NCBI RefSeq assembly: GCF_002005205.3
Contig: NZ_CP019702.2
Span: 1,554,001 to 1,618,000 of the forward strand
DNA: 64,000 bases
Direction of reading: 5' to 3'
DNA from: Rhizobium rhizogenes
GTDB taxonomy: Bacteria > Pseudomonadota > Alphaproteobacteria > Rhizobiales > Rhizobiaceae
In this document: positions 1 to 8,746 of the stretch, in pieces
Layout: every line of letters starts with the position of its first letter
Position numbering within the stretch: the first letter of the stretch is position 1
Notes under the pieces: model-generated
Seen by the model: the letters and a program-made list of their open reading frames with translations, nothing else
Databases searched by the model: none
What the model was told of the DNA's origin: nothing
Made by a program: the position numbers and the translations under genes

Positions 1-816
1 GATACGGATACGAAGCTATTCGATGTTGCCCTGATGACACCGGAACACGTGCTGCGTATCCGCCAGCTCGGCGACAATTATATGCTGCCGCTCAACATTG
101 AGGTTGCGAACAAGGACGATTTTACGCCGCATACATTCGAGACGGATTTCGTTGGCGTCGCCATTTTTGCGCTGGCCATGGGCTATCGCAAGGATACGGT
201 AAAAACCGTTCCGACCAGCTGGGCCGATTTCTGGAACACAGAAGCCTTCCAGGGTCGCCGTGGTTTGTGGCGCAGCCCGGTCACGACGCTTGAAATGGCG
301 CTGCTTGCGGACGGAGTACCGCTCGACAAGCTTTACCCGCTCGACGTCGACCGTGCTTTCAAGAGCCTCGACAAGATCAAGTCGCACATCAACATCTGGT
401 GGACGTCGGGGGCGCACGCGACCCAGCTCCTGAAGGATGGCGAGCTTGATCTCATGTCCACCTGGTCGACCCGCGCCCAGGCTGCGATCAATGCAGGCGC
501 CCCGGCGGGTATCGTCTGGAACGGCGGTCTGTTCAACATCGACGGCTGGACGATTGCCGGTAATACCGAGAAGGCTGACCTCTCCCGCAAGTTCATCGAA
601 TGGTGCCTTGATGCCAAGCGTCAGGCCGCCTACACGGACATTCTGGCTTGCGGCCCGACCAACATGAAGGCTTATGAGCATCTGAGTGCGGAAAAGTCTG
701 CGCTCCTGCCGACAGCGCCGGAAAACATCAAGGGGCTGACAGTCCTCAACGCTGCCTACTGGGCAGAGAACCAGGACGAGTTGACCCAGCGCTTCGAGCA
801 GTGGATCCTGGGTTAA
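1..816 (+). CDS. ABC transporter substrate-binding protein (PotD-like), 5' end missing
   Basis: The frame is open from base 1 to a TAA at 814, giving 271 residues that lack the signal peptide and first lobe. The text resembles periplasmic binding proteins of the spermidine/putrescine type (SBP_bac_8 clan), for example the stretch around PTSWADFWNTEAFQGRRG and the WNGGLFNIDGW region. It would capture a solute in the periplasm and hand it to the permease encoded 120 bases downstream. The substrate cannot be read from sequence. Polyamine is the family default, but the nucleoside hydrolase at the end of the same run argues that a nucleoside-like ligand is possible. Functional class is fairly sure, ligand unknown. 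Confidence 0.85.
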   Translation, partial: DTDTKLFDVALMTPEHVLRIRQLGDNYMLPLNIEVANKDDFTPHTFETDFVGVAIFALAMGYRKDTVKTVPTSWADFWNTEAFQGRRGLWRSPVTTLEMALLADGVPLDKLYPLDVDRAFKSLDKIKSHINIWWTSGAHATQLLKDGELDLMSTWSTRAQAAINAGAPAGIVWNGGLFNIDGWTIAGNTEKADLSRKFIEWCLDAKRQAAYTDILACGPTNMKAYEHLSAEKSALLPTAPENIKGLTVLNAAYWAENQDELTQRFEQWILG

Positions 817-936
817 TTTTTCGCGGACAAGACCATCCGAGCCTCGGGTTTCGCCTTTTGGCGAGATCCCAATCTGACTATGAGTGGCCCGGTTCTGTGA
901 TATGCGGAACGGGCCATTTCAACGAACGGGACCACC

Positions 937-2670
937 ATGGCTGACCTTTCCGCCAACACATTTTCTCGGCAGCGCCTCAGGCTCGACAGCCTCTGGCTTT
1001 CCACGCCGGGGCTTGCTTACATGGCGCTGTTGCTGATCCTGCCTGCCGGCGCGCTCATCTGGCAATCTTTCGTCAATCCGAAGACAGGTGCCTTCGATCT
1101 GACGGTCTACGAACAGATGTTTTCGGCGGGCGTTTACGTAAAAGTTCTCGCCAACACATTTGCGATTTCTGCGCAGGTGACCATTGTCTGCCTTCTGGTT
1201 GGCTACCCGATTGCCGTGTGGCTTGCAGATATGCCGGAATATCGGCGGCGCATGGCCATGTGGCTCGTTCTTTTGCCGTTCTGGGTAAGCCCGCTTCTCA
1301 AAAACTTCGCCTGGATCGTGCTTCTTGCCCGAAAGGGTATCGTCGCACAGATGTTGACCGGCATGGGTTTTGATACCGAACTCAACCTGCTTTACGGTCG
1401 TGGCGCTGTTGTTTTCGGCATGGCGCATGCGATGTTGCCAATTGCCATTCTCACCATGTTGCCGACGATGCTGTCGATAGACGGACGGCTTATGCCGGCG
1501 GCGATGACGATGGGCGCAAGCCGGAGCCAGTCGTTCTGGCGCATTTTCCTGCCTCTCTCCATGCCGGGTGTTGCGGCAGCGGGCTTGTTGATCTTCGTCA
1601 TGGGTCTGGGTTTCTTCATTACGCCAGCTCTGCTCGGCTCACCGAATGAAACGGTGATCGGCCAGATGATGATCACTCAGGTCCAGAAGCTTTTCAACAT
1701 GCGGCTCGCCGGCGCACTGGCGGCACTGCTTCTCGCGGTTACCCTCATCACGATTGCCGTTTATGATCGCTTTTTCGGGATGTCTGCCGTATCGGGTAAC
1801 GGTGCAGCAGCCAGGCGTGGCGGTGTGATCGGAACAATCGGCGGTGCGATCATCGAGGTCGGGGCTAACGTCAGCGATTTCGTTGCACGCCTTCTGCCTA
1901 CCCGTCTTGGTCGCGGCGCATTTACGATCTTTGTCTGGTTGGTCATTGCAGTGATGATTGTGCCCGTGCTTGCATTCCCACCGATGGCATTTTCCGGTTC
2001 GACTTTCCTGGAGTTCCCACCAAAAAGCTTCTCCCTTCGCTGGTTCCAGGCCTATATGAGTTCCGATCAGTGGATGGGGGCTACCACGCGCTCGGCGGTT
2101 ATTGCGATCGTTACCGGTATTCTTGCAACGATCATATCGGGCATGGCGGCTTACGGTCTTGCCCGCACGCAGCGCAAGGCTGGCGGCTTGATTTTCCTCT
2201 CTTTCATGTTGCCGATGGTCGTTCCAAATATCGTCATTGGCGTTTCGCTGTTCTACGTTCTGGCCAAGGTCGGGCTTATTGCGACAGACACGGGGATCAT
2301 CCTTGGCCATACGCTTTCGGCGATGCCGGTGGTGTTCGTCATCTTGCTGACGACTTTTCGCAGTGTTGACTGGCGTCTTTTGCAGGCCGCAGCAACGCTT
2401 GGAGCCAGCCGGTTTCAGCAGATCCGTCTGGTGCTTCTTCCTATCGTCAAAGGTGGTGCAGTTGCCGCTTTCCTTTTCGGCCTTCTGCATTCCTTCGAGG
2501 AACTCACCATCGCCCTGTTCGTTGGCGCGGGCGTCAAGCAGACGCTGCCCAAACAGATGTGGGACGATATCATTCTCAGCATTTCCCCGACCCTGGCAGC
2601 AGCCTCGGTCTTCATCGTGGCGGTGGTGACCGTACTTTTCGTCATCGCCGAAAAGGCAAGGCCGCGCTGA
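937..2670 (+). CDS. ABC transporter permease, two permease domains fused in one chain
   Basis: This inner-membrane protein of 577 residues contains two complete binding-protein-dependent permease domains in tandem. The first EAA-type cytoplasmic loop is near residue 190 (AAMTMGASRSQSFWRIFLP) and the second near residue 485 (AAATLGASRFQQIRLVLLP). PotB and PotC, the usual partners, are separate proteins of about 280 residues each, so this looks like a PotB-PotC fusion, an arrangement also known for FbpB- and ThiP-type permeases. Many hydrophobic segments are visible in both halves. The gene lies between the binding protein and an ATPase that begins one base after its stop, so the set is very probably one operon. 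Confidence 0.9.
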   Translation: MADLSANTFSRQRLRLDSLWLSTPGLAYMALLLILPAGALIWQSFVNPKTGAFDLTVYEQMFSAGVYVKVLANTFAISAQVTIVCLLVGYPIAVWLADMPEYRRRMAMWLVLLPFWVSPLLKNFAWIVLLARKGIVAQMLTGMGFDTELNLLYGRGAVVFGMAHAMLPIAILTMLPTMLSIDGRLMPAAMTMGASRSQSFWRIFLPLSMPGVAAAGLLIFVMGLGFFITPALLGSPNETVIGQMMITQVQKLFNMRLAGALAALLLAVTLITIAVYDRFFGMSAVSGNGAAARRGGVIGTIGGAIIEVGANVSDFVARLLPTRLGRGAFTIFVWLVIAVMIVPVLAFPPMAFSGSTFLEFPPKSFSLRWFQAYMSSDQWMGATTRSAVIAIVTGILATIISGMAAYGLARTQRKAGGLIFLSFMLPMVVPNIVIGVSLFYVLAKVGLIATDTGIILGHTLSAMPVVFVILLTTFRSVDWRLLQAAATLGASRFQQIRLVLLPIVKGGAVAAFLFGLLHSFEELTIALFVGAGVKQTLPKQMWDDIILSISPTLAAASVFIVAVVTVLFVIAEKARPR

Positions 2671-2671
2671 C

Positions 2672-3778
2672 ATGCGCGACGCTGCCTCTCCCATCATGAC
2701 CATAGGAAACACATTCGACATGTCAGCCGCCTCTGCCAACACGCCCGAAATCAAGCTTCAGGTCCAGGGCCTTGCAAAACTTTACGGCCGGACCATCGCA
2801 CTCGATCACGTCGATCTCGAGGTGCGCAAGGGTGAGCTCCTCACACTGCTGGGGCCTTCGGGATCCGGCAAGACCACGCTGCTGCAGCTCATCTGCGGCC
2901 TGCAGGATCCGACCTACGGCAACGTCATCATTGACGGCAAGGATCAGACCCATGCGCCGGTCAACAAACGCGACATTGGAGTCGTTTTCCAGAACTACGC
3001 CCTGTTTCCGCATATGTCGGTTGCTGAAAATGTTGGCTTTGCGCTGAAGATGCGAAGCCTTCCAAAGGCCGAAATCGATGCAAAGGTTGGCAGGGCACTG
3101 GAAACCGTGGGGCTTGCCCACGCGGCCGATCGCTCCCCCTCGCAGCTTTCCGGCGGTCAGCAGCAACGTGTCGCACTTGCCCGCTGCCTCGTCTACGATC
3201 CCGCGATCATTCTCATGGATGAACCGCTTGGCGCCCTTGATGCGAAACTCCGCGAAGTGATGCAGATCGAAATCAAGCGTATTCACCGTGAAACGGGCGC
3301 GACAATCATTTTCGTCACTCATGACCAGCAGGAAGCTCTGGCGCTTTCCGATCGCATCTGCCTGATGAATAACGGCAAGATCGCCCAGCTCGGTACGCCG
3401 CGGCAAATGTATGATGAGCCCGAAAACCTGTTTGTTGCAGACTTTATCGGCGTTTCGTCGATCATTCGCGGTACGGTGAAGGCAGACGCCCTTGAAACCG
3501 CGATCGGGACTTTACCAATTGCGGGCGAGGCACCTGCGGATGGAACAAAGGCTGCCTTGGTTGTCCGGCCAGAGGCTATTACGCTTGGCGAAGGTTTCTG
3601 TGAAGGCCGTGTGCGCGAAACTGTTTATGGCGGGTCGGAGTTGCGCGTCATTATCGATGCCGGAAAGCAGGAAATCATCGCTCGCGCCCCGGCTCAGGCC
3701 GGAGACGTCGCAGTTGGTTCGACCGTCCGTTTCGGGTGGGCACCGCAATCCGCCCGGCTTCTCGTTGACAGGGACTAA
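2672..3778 (+). CDS. ABC transporter ATP-binding protein (PotA/FbpC-like)
   Basis: Cytoplasmic ATPase that powers the transporter. All motifs are present: Walker A GPSGSGKT, Q-loop in VVFQNYALFPHMSV, signature LSGGQQQRVALARC, Walker B IILMDEPLGALD and the switch histidine in FVTHDQQEAL. A C-terminal TOBE-like region follows (about residues 290-368), typical of polyamine, iron and sugar importers. The first ATG is one base after the permease stop; internal ATGs at 2699 and 2720 keep the whole ATPase domain, and 2720 has AGGAAA about 11 bases upstream, so the true start may be later. A nucleoside hydrolase begins eight bases after the stop. Confidence 0.92.
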   Translation: MRDAASPIMTIGNTFDMSAASANTPEIKLQVQGLAKLYGRTIALDHVDLEVRKGELLTLLGPSGSGKTTLLQLICGLQDPTYGNVIIDGKDQTHAPVNKRDIGVVFQNYALFPHMSVAENVGFALKMRSLPKAEIDAKVGRALETVGLAHAADRSPSQLSGGQQQRVALARCLVYDPAIILMDEPLGALDAKLREVMQIEIKRIHRETGATIIFVTHDQQEALALSDRICLMNNGKIAQLGTPRQMYDEPENLFVADFIGVSSIIRGTVKADALETAIGTLPIAGEAPADGTKAALVVRPEAITLGEGFCEGRVRETVYGGSELRVIIDAGKQEIIARAPAQAGDVAVGSTVRFGWAPQSARLLVDRD

Positions 3779-3786
3779 TTCTCATC

Positions 3787-4704
3787 ATGACAGCTTTGCG
3801 TTTCCTCTATGATTGCGATCCGGGTGCAGATGATGCACTGGCCATGCTTCTGGCACTCGGGCGACCTGATGCACTGGAGATGGTTGCCGTGACATGTGTC
3901 GCGGGCAATGTTGGGCTTGAGCCGGTTGTCTCAAACGCACGGCGTATTCTTGAGCTTTGTGGCCGGCAGGATATCCCGGTTTATTCGGGCGCGGCTCGTC
4001 CCATCATGGCATCGCGTGGTCGTGTCTCGATCATGCACGGCTCCGACGGGCTCGCCGGCAGCACACTACCGGCGCCGGTGACACCTGTTGCTACGGGCCA
4101 TGCCGCCAATGAGATCTCGCGGATCGCCAGGGCTGAGGGCAAGCTGCACATCTGTGCTACCGGGCCGCTGACCAATCTGGCGCTTGCACTTCTTCTCGAC
4201 CCGGAACTTCCCGATTTTGTCAGTGCCATCACCATCATGGGTGGTGCCGCATTTTGTCCCGGCAACACCACGCCGCTGGCCGAGTTCAATTTTACGGTCG
4301 ATCCCCATGCGGCAGCGATCGTCTTCGACAGCGGGATCCCGATTACCATGCTTGGTCTGGATGTCACGCGTCAGGCAACCGTTACCACCGACATGATTGA
4401 GCAGGTGAAGGCCATCGATACGCCCGTTGCCAACGAAGCGGCGCATCTACTGATCAATTACGGTTCGAAGGATCCGTGCCTGCATGATCCAGCCGCAATC
4501 GCCTGGCTGCTGAAGCCGGACATGTTCGATACCGTGCAGTCGCACATCTCCATTTATACCGATAGCGGGCCTGCTGCGGGCCAGGTGATCGCTGCCGTAA
4601 GTGAGCGACATCTTGCGGGCCGCCTACCCAATTGCACATTGGTTACTGGTGTCGATGCGGAAGAGTTTAGAAAACTATTCGTCGATGCTGTTCAAGAAGG
4701 TTAG
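3787..4704 (+). CDS. Nucleoside hydrolase (IunH/RihA family)
   Basis: Predicted ribonucleoside N-ribohydrolase that splits nucleosides to base and ribose. The N-terminal calcium-binding signature DCDPGADDALAML (residues 9-21) fits the family DxDPGxDD motif, and the central segments around ICATGPLTNLALALL and MGGAAFCPGNTTPLAEFNF are characteristic. At 305 residues it has the normal family length. It is the last clear gene of the ABC transporter run, so it may process an imported nucleoside in the cytoplasm. Base preference (purine or pyrimidine) cannot be assigned from the sequence. Confidence 0.9.
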   Translation: MTALRFLYDCDPGADDALAMLLALGRPDALEMVAVTCVAGNVGLEPVVSNARRILELCGRQDIPVYSGAARPIMASRGRVSIMHGSDGLAGSTLPAPVTPVATGHAANEISRIARAEGKLHICATGPLTNLALALLLDPELPDFVSAITIMGGAAFCPGNTTPLAEFNFTVDPHAAAIVFDSGIPITMLGLDVTRQATVTTDMIEQVKAIDTPVANEAAHLLINYGSKDPCLHDPAAIAWLLKPDMFDTVQSHISIYTDSGPAAGQVIAAVSERHLAGRLPNCTLVTGVDAEEFRKLFVDAVQEG

Positions 4705-5007
4705 ATGGAGAGCGTTGGAAGCTACGTGTGCCGTGCCCGACATCAGCTCTGGCAAAGCTCACAAGATATTGACCGGTCGGCAGTCGTCTACGGGTCTTGG
4801 GACATCAAGCTGCCGAGACTGCCGATCGAGTCCGTACGGATTTCCGTCCCGGCGAGAGACTTGTGCGACAAACGGCAGAGAGTCCTCGATGTGAAGGGAT
4901 CACAGTCATTCCTTTCAGGACTCTCTTTAGAGATGGATATTCTGTCCAAATCCTCGGCGCTTCATCTGGCGGGATTCACGGGCCGATGGTTCGAATCTTT
5001 TCAATAG
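4705..5007 (+). CDS. Doubtful 100-residue open frame after the nucleoside hydrolase
   Basis: An ATG follows directly on the TAG stop of the nucleoside hydrolase, and AAGAAGG at 4694-4700 could serve as a tight ribosome site, so coupled translation is conceivable. The protein has no recognisable motif, membrane segment or family resemblance, and neighbouring frames are also open, so this may be non-coding DNA left between the transporter operon and the decayed MFS gene. Kept only because of its position. Confidence 0.2.
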   Translation: MESVGSYVCRARHQLWQSSQDIDRSAVVYGSWDIKLPRLPIESVRISVPARDLCDKRQRVLDVKGSQSFLSGLSLEMDILSKSSALHLAGFTGRWFESFQ

Positions 5008-5083
5008 CAGGACTTGTTCCGCTTCGAGGAACGTAGCAGTTCGAGGGCGGCCGAAGCCGCCCCCGCCGGAACTTGACCTGTGC

Positions 5084-5373
5084 CTAGCCGCTATCGACAA
5101 CCGGAACGCAGAGGGCCAGATGGATCAACTTGCGATCTAGGCGGGGGATGACGAGTGCTATTGTCAGCGCTGGATATAGGGAAGTAGAGCTGTAAGGGTC
5201 ACCGCCTGACCGACCGCGCCTTCCGAGACGCCGAGATAGGCGGTCATTGGCGTGAGCATTGCCATGGGCAGCAATTCGCTGCTGATCAGGGCAAAGCTGC
5301 CGAAGATCAGCGAGACGACCGACAGCCATGTCGACATCGACCAAGGGCTTTTCCTTGAACCTGTTTCGGACAT
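5084..5373 (-). pseudogene. MFS transporter N-terminal remnant
   Basis: The frame starting at 5373 reads like the beginning of a drug/sugar efflux MFS protein: a short cytoplasmic tail, a first helix (LSVVSLIFGSFALISSELLP) and MLTPMTAYLGVSEGAVGQAV, a typical helix 1-2 region. It stops after 69 residues at 5164. The next part of the fold continues in another frame (roughly 5084-5180, containing IPRLDRKLIHLALCV, which resembles the conserved R-x-DR-K loop after helix 2-3). Intact members have about 400 residues, so this is a frameshifted and truncated relic. Confidence 0.6.
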
Positions 5374-5427
5374 TATATCCTCGCCAATGACCGCTCACGG
5401 CAATTGCATAGGTAAACGTAGGGACTG

Positions 5428-6120
5428 CTATTCGTACCGATCGTGTCGGCGCACCCAGTCCATTCCTTCAGCTTCATTGCGCCCCTTCGGAGCGAGATCG
5501 AGCAGTTGATAGGTACCCATCATCGCCTCGACGCCGCGCCCATAGGTGGAGTAGGTGCGGAAGACCTGGCCGGTGTCGTCCTTGTAGAAGGCGCTGATGC
5601 CCGGCCATTCCTCGCCGAGCTCCGGCCACTCTCCGAAATTGTAGTCGATCTTGCCGGACGCGACTTCGTCAGGTGTGAAGCTGACACGGAAATCGTGATT
5701 GAAGTCATTTCCGAAGGACGACACCCATTTGAACTGCCAGCCCATCCGCTTACGATAACGCTCGAGGTCGGCGAGCGGTGCGCGCGATATGGCGATCATG
5801 GTAACGTCGTGATGCGAAAGATGATTGTTCATGCCATCGGTATGATCGGCCATGAAAGAGCAGCTCGGGCAACCCTCCTTCCATCCCGGCGCGAACATGA
5901 AATGCTGCACCAGAAGCTGTGATCGGCCATCGAAAAGATCGGCAAGCGTTCGTGGGCCATCTAGCGTATCGAACACATATTCCTTCTCGATCCGTACCCA
6001 TGGCAGCGCCAGCCGCTTTTGGGCGATCTCGTCCCTGTGTCGACTAAGCTCTTTCTCCGCTTTCAGAAAATCCCGCCGGGCGGCGAGCCAGTCTTTGGCT
6101 GAAACGATTTTGTGGTTCAT
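5428..6120 (-). CDS. DUF899 family thioredoxin-like protein
   Basis: A 230-residue protein with the hallmarks of the DUF899 family: an N-terminal helix rich in ELSRHRDEIAQKRLALPWV, the segment VQHFMFAPGWKEGCPSCSFMAD containing the CxxC-like CPSC pair, and the C-terminal YSTYGRG and GMDWVRRHD motifs. These proteins have a thioredoxin-like fold; their biochemical role is not established. A small membrane protein gene ends two bases before its ATG, so the two are probably coupled, and a divergent regulator lies beyond that. Confidence 0.9.
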   Translation of the reverse strand: MNHKIVSAKDWLAARRDFLKAEKELSRHRDEIAQKRLALPWVRIEKEYVFDTLDGPRTLADLFDGRSQLLVQHFMFAPGWKEGCPSCSFMADHTDGMNNHLSHHDVTMIAISRAPLADLERYRKRMGWQFKWVSSFGNDFNHDFRVSFTPDEVASGKIDYNFGEWPELGEEWPGISAFYKDDTGQVFRTYSTYGRGVEAMMGTYQLLDLAPKGRNEAEGMDWVRRHDRYE

Positions 6121-6122
6121 TG

Positions 6123-6407
6123 TCAGTCTCCTCGGGTTTTAGGGGATGGATATTGCCGCCAGTAAGCGGAAGCGAGCTTCAGCCAGGGCGACAGGTGAAA
6201 GAGGCTCATCAACAGGTACATGAAGGCCATGCCGCTGATGGGCAGCATTTCGGGTGGGGACGCGCAGATGCTCGCCTGCATGTCGTTCGCCGAAATCCAG
6301 GCCATCGACGCGAAGGTTGGCGAAGCTGCAAGAACGAGCCAGCCTATCACATCGCTTGATCGCAGGGTGTCCGAAGAGCGTTTTCTTGTCGGTTTGGACA
6401 TTGTCAT
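6123..6407 (-). CDS. Small membrane protein coupled to the DUF899 gene
   Basis: A 94-residue protein read from the ATG at 6407, with AGGGAA a suitable distance upstream; a second ATG two codons later (6401) is also possible. It has two hydrophobic segments, about residues 20-38 (VIGWLVLAASPTFASMAWIS) and 54-72 (around MLPISGMAFMYLLMSLFHLS), so it should sit in the inner membrane. Its TGA lies two bases ahead of the DUF899 start, indicating a two-gene unit. I do not recognise the family. A longer frame on this strand runs back to 6809 but overlaps the divergent regulator and is not needed. Confidence 0.65.
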   Translation of the reverse strand: MTMSKPTRKRSSDTLRSSDVIGWLVLAASPTFASMAWISANDMQASICASPPEMLPISGMAFMYLLMSLFHLSPWLKLASAYWRQYPSPKTRGD

Positions 6408-6516
6408 TTCTGGGTTCCCTTTTGAGGTTCGACATTCCGTCCCGCGACGCTTAACCTGACAAAAATCTATGTCCGAACGGCGGGAGAATGTGAGTAACAA
6501 GTGTGACGGGATTTGA

Positions 6517-7737
6517 ATGGACTCTCTGATGACCTTCGCGGCGCGGGCACTTGCGGCGGGTGATCCGCTTGCAGCGCTCAAGCGCATCGCCTTACGTGAC
6601 GATGCTCCTGCACTCGCCCTGCGCGGCATTGCCATGTCGCAACTCGGCGATCTTGTGCGCGCGAAGGAACTGCTGGGAAGCGCGGCGCGCGCTTTCGGCA
6701 ACCGGGAGCCTATGGCCCGTGCGCGATGCAACGTCGCGGAGGCAGAGATCGCGTTGGTCTTGCGCGACCTTGGCCGTCCCATGGAGGGGCTCGCCGCCGC
6801 CCGGTCCACGCTGGAGGCATTGGGAGACTTTGCGAACGCCGCGCATGCCGGCTATCTCGAAGCAAGGCGCTTGCTGTTGATCGGCCGTCTCGACGAGGCG
6901 GAGCGGGTTCTGGACGGCTTCGATGCTGGTGCGTTGCCGATGACATCGCGGGTAGGCTACGAGTTGGTGGTTGCGGGCATCGCGATGCGCCGCATACGCG
7001 CGAAGCCGGCTCATGATGCGCTCGATCGCGCAGAAATCGCCGCAGCCGCCGTCGGCAATGCTGCATTGAAAGCCGAGGTCGATAGAGCCGTGCGAGCCTT
7101 CGAAGTGCCTGCCGTGCGGCTGGTCGTGCGCAATGGACAACGGCTTCTTCGGCTCGATGAGGTCGAGGCGCTCATTGCATCGGGGGCGCTCATCATCGAT
7201 GTGTGCCGGAACGTCGTGCAAGTCAATAAAACCATGGTCTTTCTCGCCAGTCGTCCGGTCCTGTTCGCGCTCATGCGCGTGCTCGGTGAGGCCTGGCCGG
7301 AAGATGTCACGCGAAAGGAGCTTCTCGTCCGCGCCTTTCGTGCACGGGAGGCAGATGAATCGCATCGCGCTCGGCTGCGGGTTGAGATCGGGCGTCTGCG
7401 CGAGGCAATCAGGCCCTTGGCGGAGATACGCGCCACCGAGCAGGGGTTCGTATTGGAGCCACATGGCACCGGCGCGGTCGGGGTGCTTGTGCCCCCGGTC
7501 GAAGACGCGCATGGCGACGTGCTGGCGCTTCTCGCCGATGGCGAAGCCTGGTCCAGCTCCGCGCTTGCGCTTGCGCTCGACGTCAGCCCGCGCACGGTGC
7601 AGCGGGCGCTCGATACTCTTGCGAAAAATGACAAGGTGGAATGGTTCGGTCACGGACGCGCCCGTCGCTGGATTGCGACGAGCGTTCCGGGTTTCCCGAC
7701 AAGCTTGTTACTCCCAGCCGTTGGCGTTTTAGGCTAG
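6517..7737 (+). CDS. TPR-containing winged-helix transcriptional regulator
   Basis: 406 residues without signal or membrane segments. The first ~200 residues are alanine- and leucine-rich helical repeats resembling TPRs (for example around residues 60-150). Residues ~210-320 look like an OmpR/SARP-type winged helix, with a basic VEIGRLREAIRPL segment. A C-terminal HTH is suggested by SSSALALALDVSPRTVQRAL. It is transcribed away from the DUF899/membrane-protein pair with about 110 bases between starts, and nine bases ahead of a beta-propeller gene. Control of this small cluster is a reasonable inference; the inducer is unknown. GGGA lies upstream of the chosen ATG. Confidence 0.7.
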   Translation: MDSLMTFAARALAAGDPLAALKRIALRDDAPALALRGIAMSQLGDLVRAKELLGSAARAFGNREPMARARCNVAEAEIALVLRDLGRPMEGLAAARSTLEALGDFANAAHAGYLEARRLLLIGRLDEAERVLDGFDAGALPMTSRVGYELVVAGIAMRRIRAKPAHDALDRAEIAAAAVGNAALKAEVDRAVRAFEVPAVRLVVRNGQRLLRLDEVEALIASGALIIDVCRNVVQVNKTMVFLASRPVLFALMRVLGEAWPEDVTRKELLVRAFRAREADESHRARLRVEIGRLREAIRPLAEIRATEQGFVLEPHGTGAVGVLVPPVEDAHGDVLALLADGEAWSSSALALALDVSPRTVQRALDTLAKNDKVEWFGHGRARRWIATSVPGFPTSLLLPAVGVLG

Positions 7738-7746
7738 GATGAGGGT

Positions 7747-8397
7747 ATGAAACACACAGCCGCCGAAATTATCCGTGAATATGGCCCTTTTCCCGGAGTG
7801 GATCACGTTCATGGGGTCAGCTTTGACGGCCGCCGGGTCTGGATGGCGACAGGCGCAAAACTGCACGCGTTTGATCCGGAGAGTGGGGACGTGCTGACCT
7901 CGCTCAATATTGCCGCCGATGCCGGCACGGCATTCGACGGCGAGTACCTGTTCCAGATTGCAGAAGCGGTGATTCGGAAGATCGATCCAAAGACCGGCGA
8001 GGTGCTCGCCACGATTCCCGCCCCGGGCAATGGAGGCGATTCCGGCCTTGCCTGGGCTGAAGGTTCGCTCTGGGTTGGGCAACATCGCGGCCGCAAAATC
8101 CATCAAATCGATCCTGAGACGGGGAAGGTGCTACGCACGATCGAAACCGATCGCTTCGTTACTGGGGTCACGTGGGTCGACGGCGAGCTCTGGCACGGTA
8201 CGTGGGAGAACGACCAAAGCGATGTCCGCCGCATCGATCCTTCGACCGGTGAAGTGCTGGAGCGGTTGGATATGCCGGCGGAAATGGCAGTTTCGGGGCT
8301 TGAGTCCGACGGACGCGACCGGTTTTTCTGCGGGGCTGGCGATAGCCCCAAAGTTCGCGCAATACGCAGACCAAAGCGATCTGAAACCTCAATGTGA
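7747..8397 (+). CDS. Beta-propeller protein (Vgb/glutaminyl cyclotransferase-like repeats)
   Basis: 216 residues composed of repeated blades of the form I-D-P-x-T-G-E/K-V-L, seen at FDPESGDVL, IDPKTGEVLATI, IDPETGKVLRTI and IDPSTGEVLERL. This spacing is typical of NHL/PQQ-type propellers such as virginiamycin lyase-like and glutamine-cyclotransferase-like proteins. There is no signal peptide, so a cytoplasmic location is likely. Five or so blades fit the length. It follows the regulator by nine bases and is probably co-transcribed with it. An enzymatic role cannot be assigned. Confidence 0.7.
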   Translation: MKHTAAEIIREYGPFPGVDHVHGVSFDGRRVWMATGAKLHAFDPESGDVLTSLNIAADAGTAFDGEYLFQIAEAVIRKIDPKTGEVLATIPAPGNGGDSGLAWAEGSLWVGQHRGRKIHQIDPETGKVLRTIETDRFVTGVTWVDGELWHGTWENDQSDVRRIDPSTGEVLERLDMPAEMAVSGLESDGRDRFFCGAGDSPKVRAIRRPKRSETSM

Positions 8398-8707
8398 AAC
8401 AAGAAGCAATTCGCCGATTTGTGCGATCTTTATTCGATGGCGCCTCGGCGGTAACCGCCGGCCTGCGTGAAAGTGGTTGTCGCTTTGCAGCGTCAGCCCG
8501 AACGAGGCTGCCAGTTCAGGGTAATTACATGTACTGCCTTCCGGGTCGCCGACAGTCCGCACCCGTCGCGGCTCTGCCGTTTCGTGGTGCCGATCAAATG
8601 GCAGGTTTCGGGTGGCGGCAGTGCATTGAATAGCTGACATCCCGTCGGGAGCCGTAAGAATGCTCAGCGCCAGAAGCGGTCATGGCAATGATCGTCATTC
8701 TGCATAG
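8398..8707. other. Intergenic stretch without a supported gene
   Basis: About 310 bases between the beta-propeller gene and the toxin-antitoxin locus. Short open frames exist on both strands (for example 8394-8633 plus and 8389-8640 minus), but neither shows a ribosome site, a motif or protein-like composition. It is probably spacer DNA plus the upstream part of the antitoxin promoter. Confidence 0.4.
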
Positions 8708-8746
8708 TTTGATATCAAAGCCATCATTTCTGTGGAGGTGATATCA
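8708..8746 (+). promoter_or_regulatory. Candidate autoregulatory operator of the FitAB-like locus
   Basis: The palindrome TTTGATATCAAA (8708-8719) and a second TGATATCA (8739-8746) share the same 8-base palindromic core, with centres 29 bases apart. The second copy lies between the GGAGG ribosome site (8734-8738) and the antitoxin ATG. Ribbon-helix-helix antitoxins of the FitA type bind inverted repeats upstream of their own operon, so binding here would block transcription or translation initiation. The operator role is inferred. Confidence 0.5.

Noticed and set aside
6408..6809. Upstream extension of the 94-residue membrane protein to 228 residues
   Set aside because: The extension runs antisense through the regulator gene and is Ser/Arg/Ala-rich shadow sequence; a good ribosome site precedes 6407.
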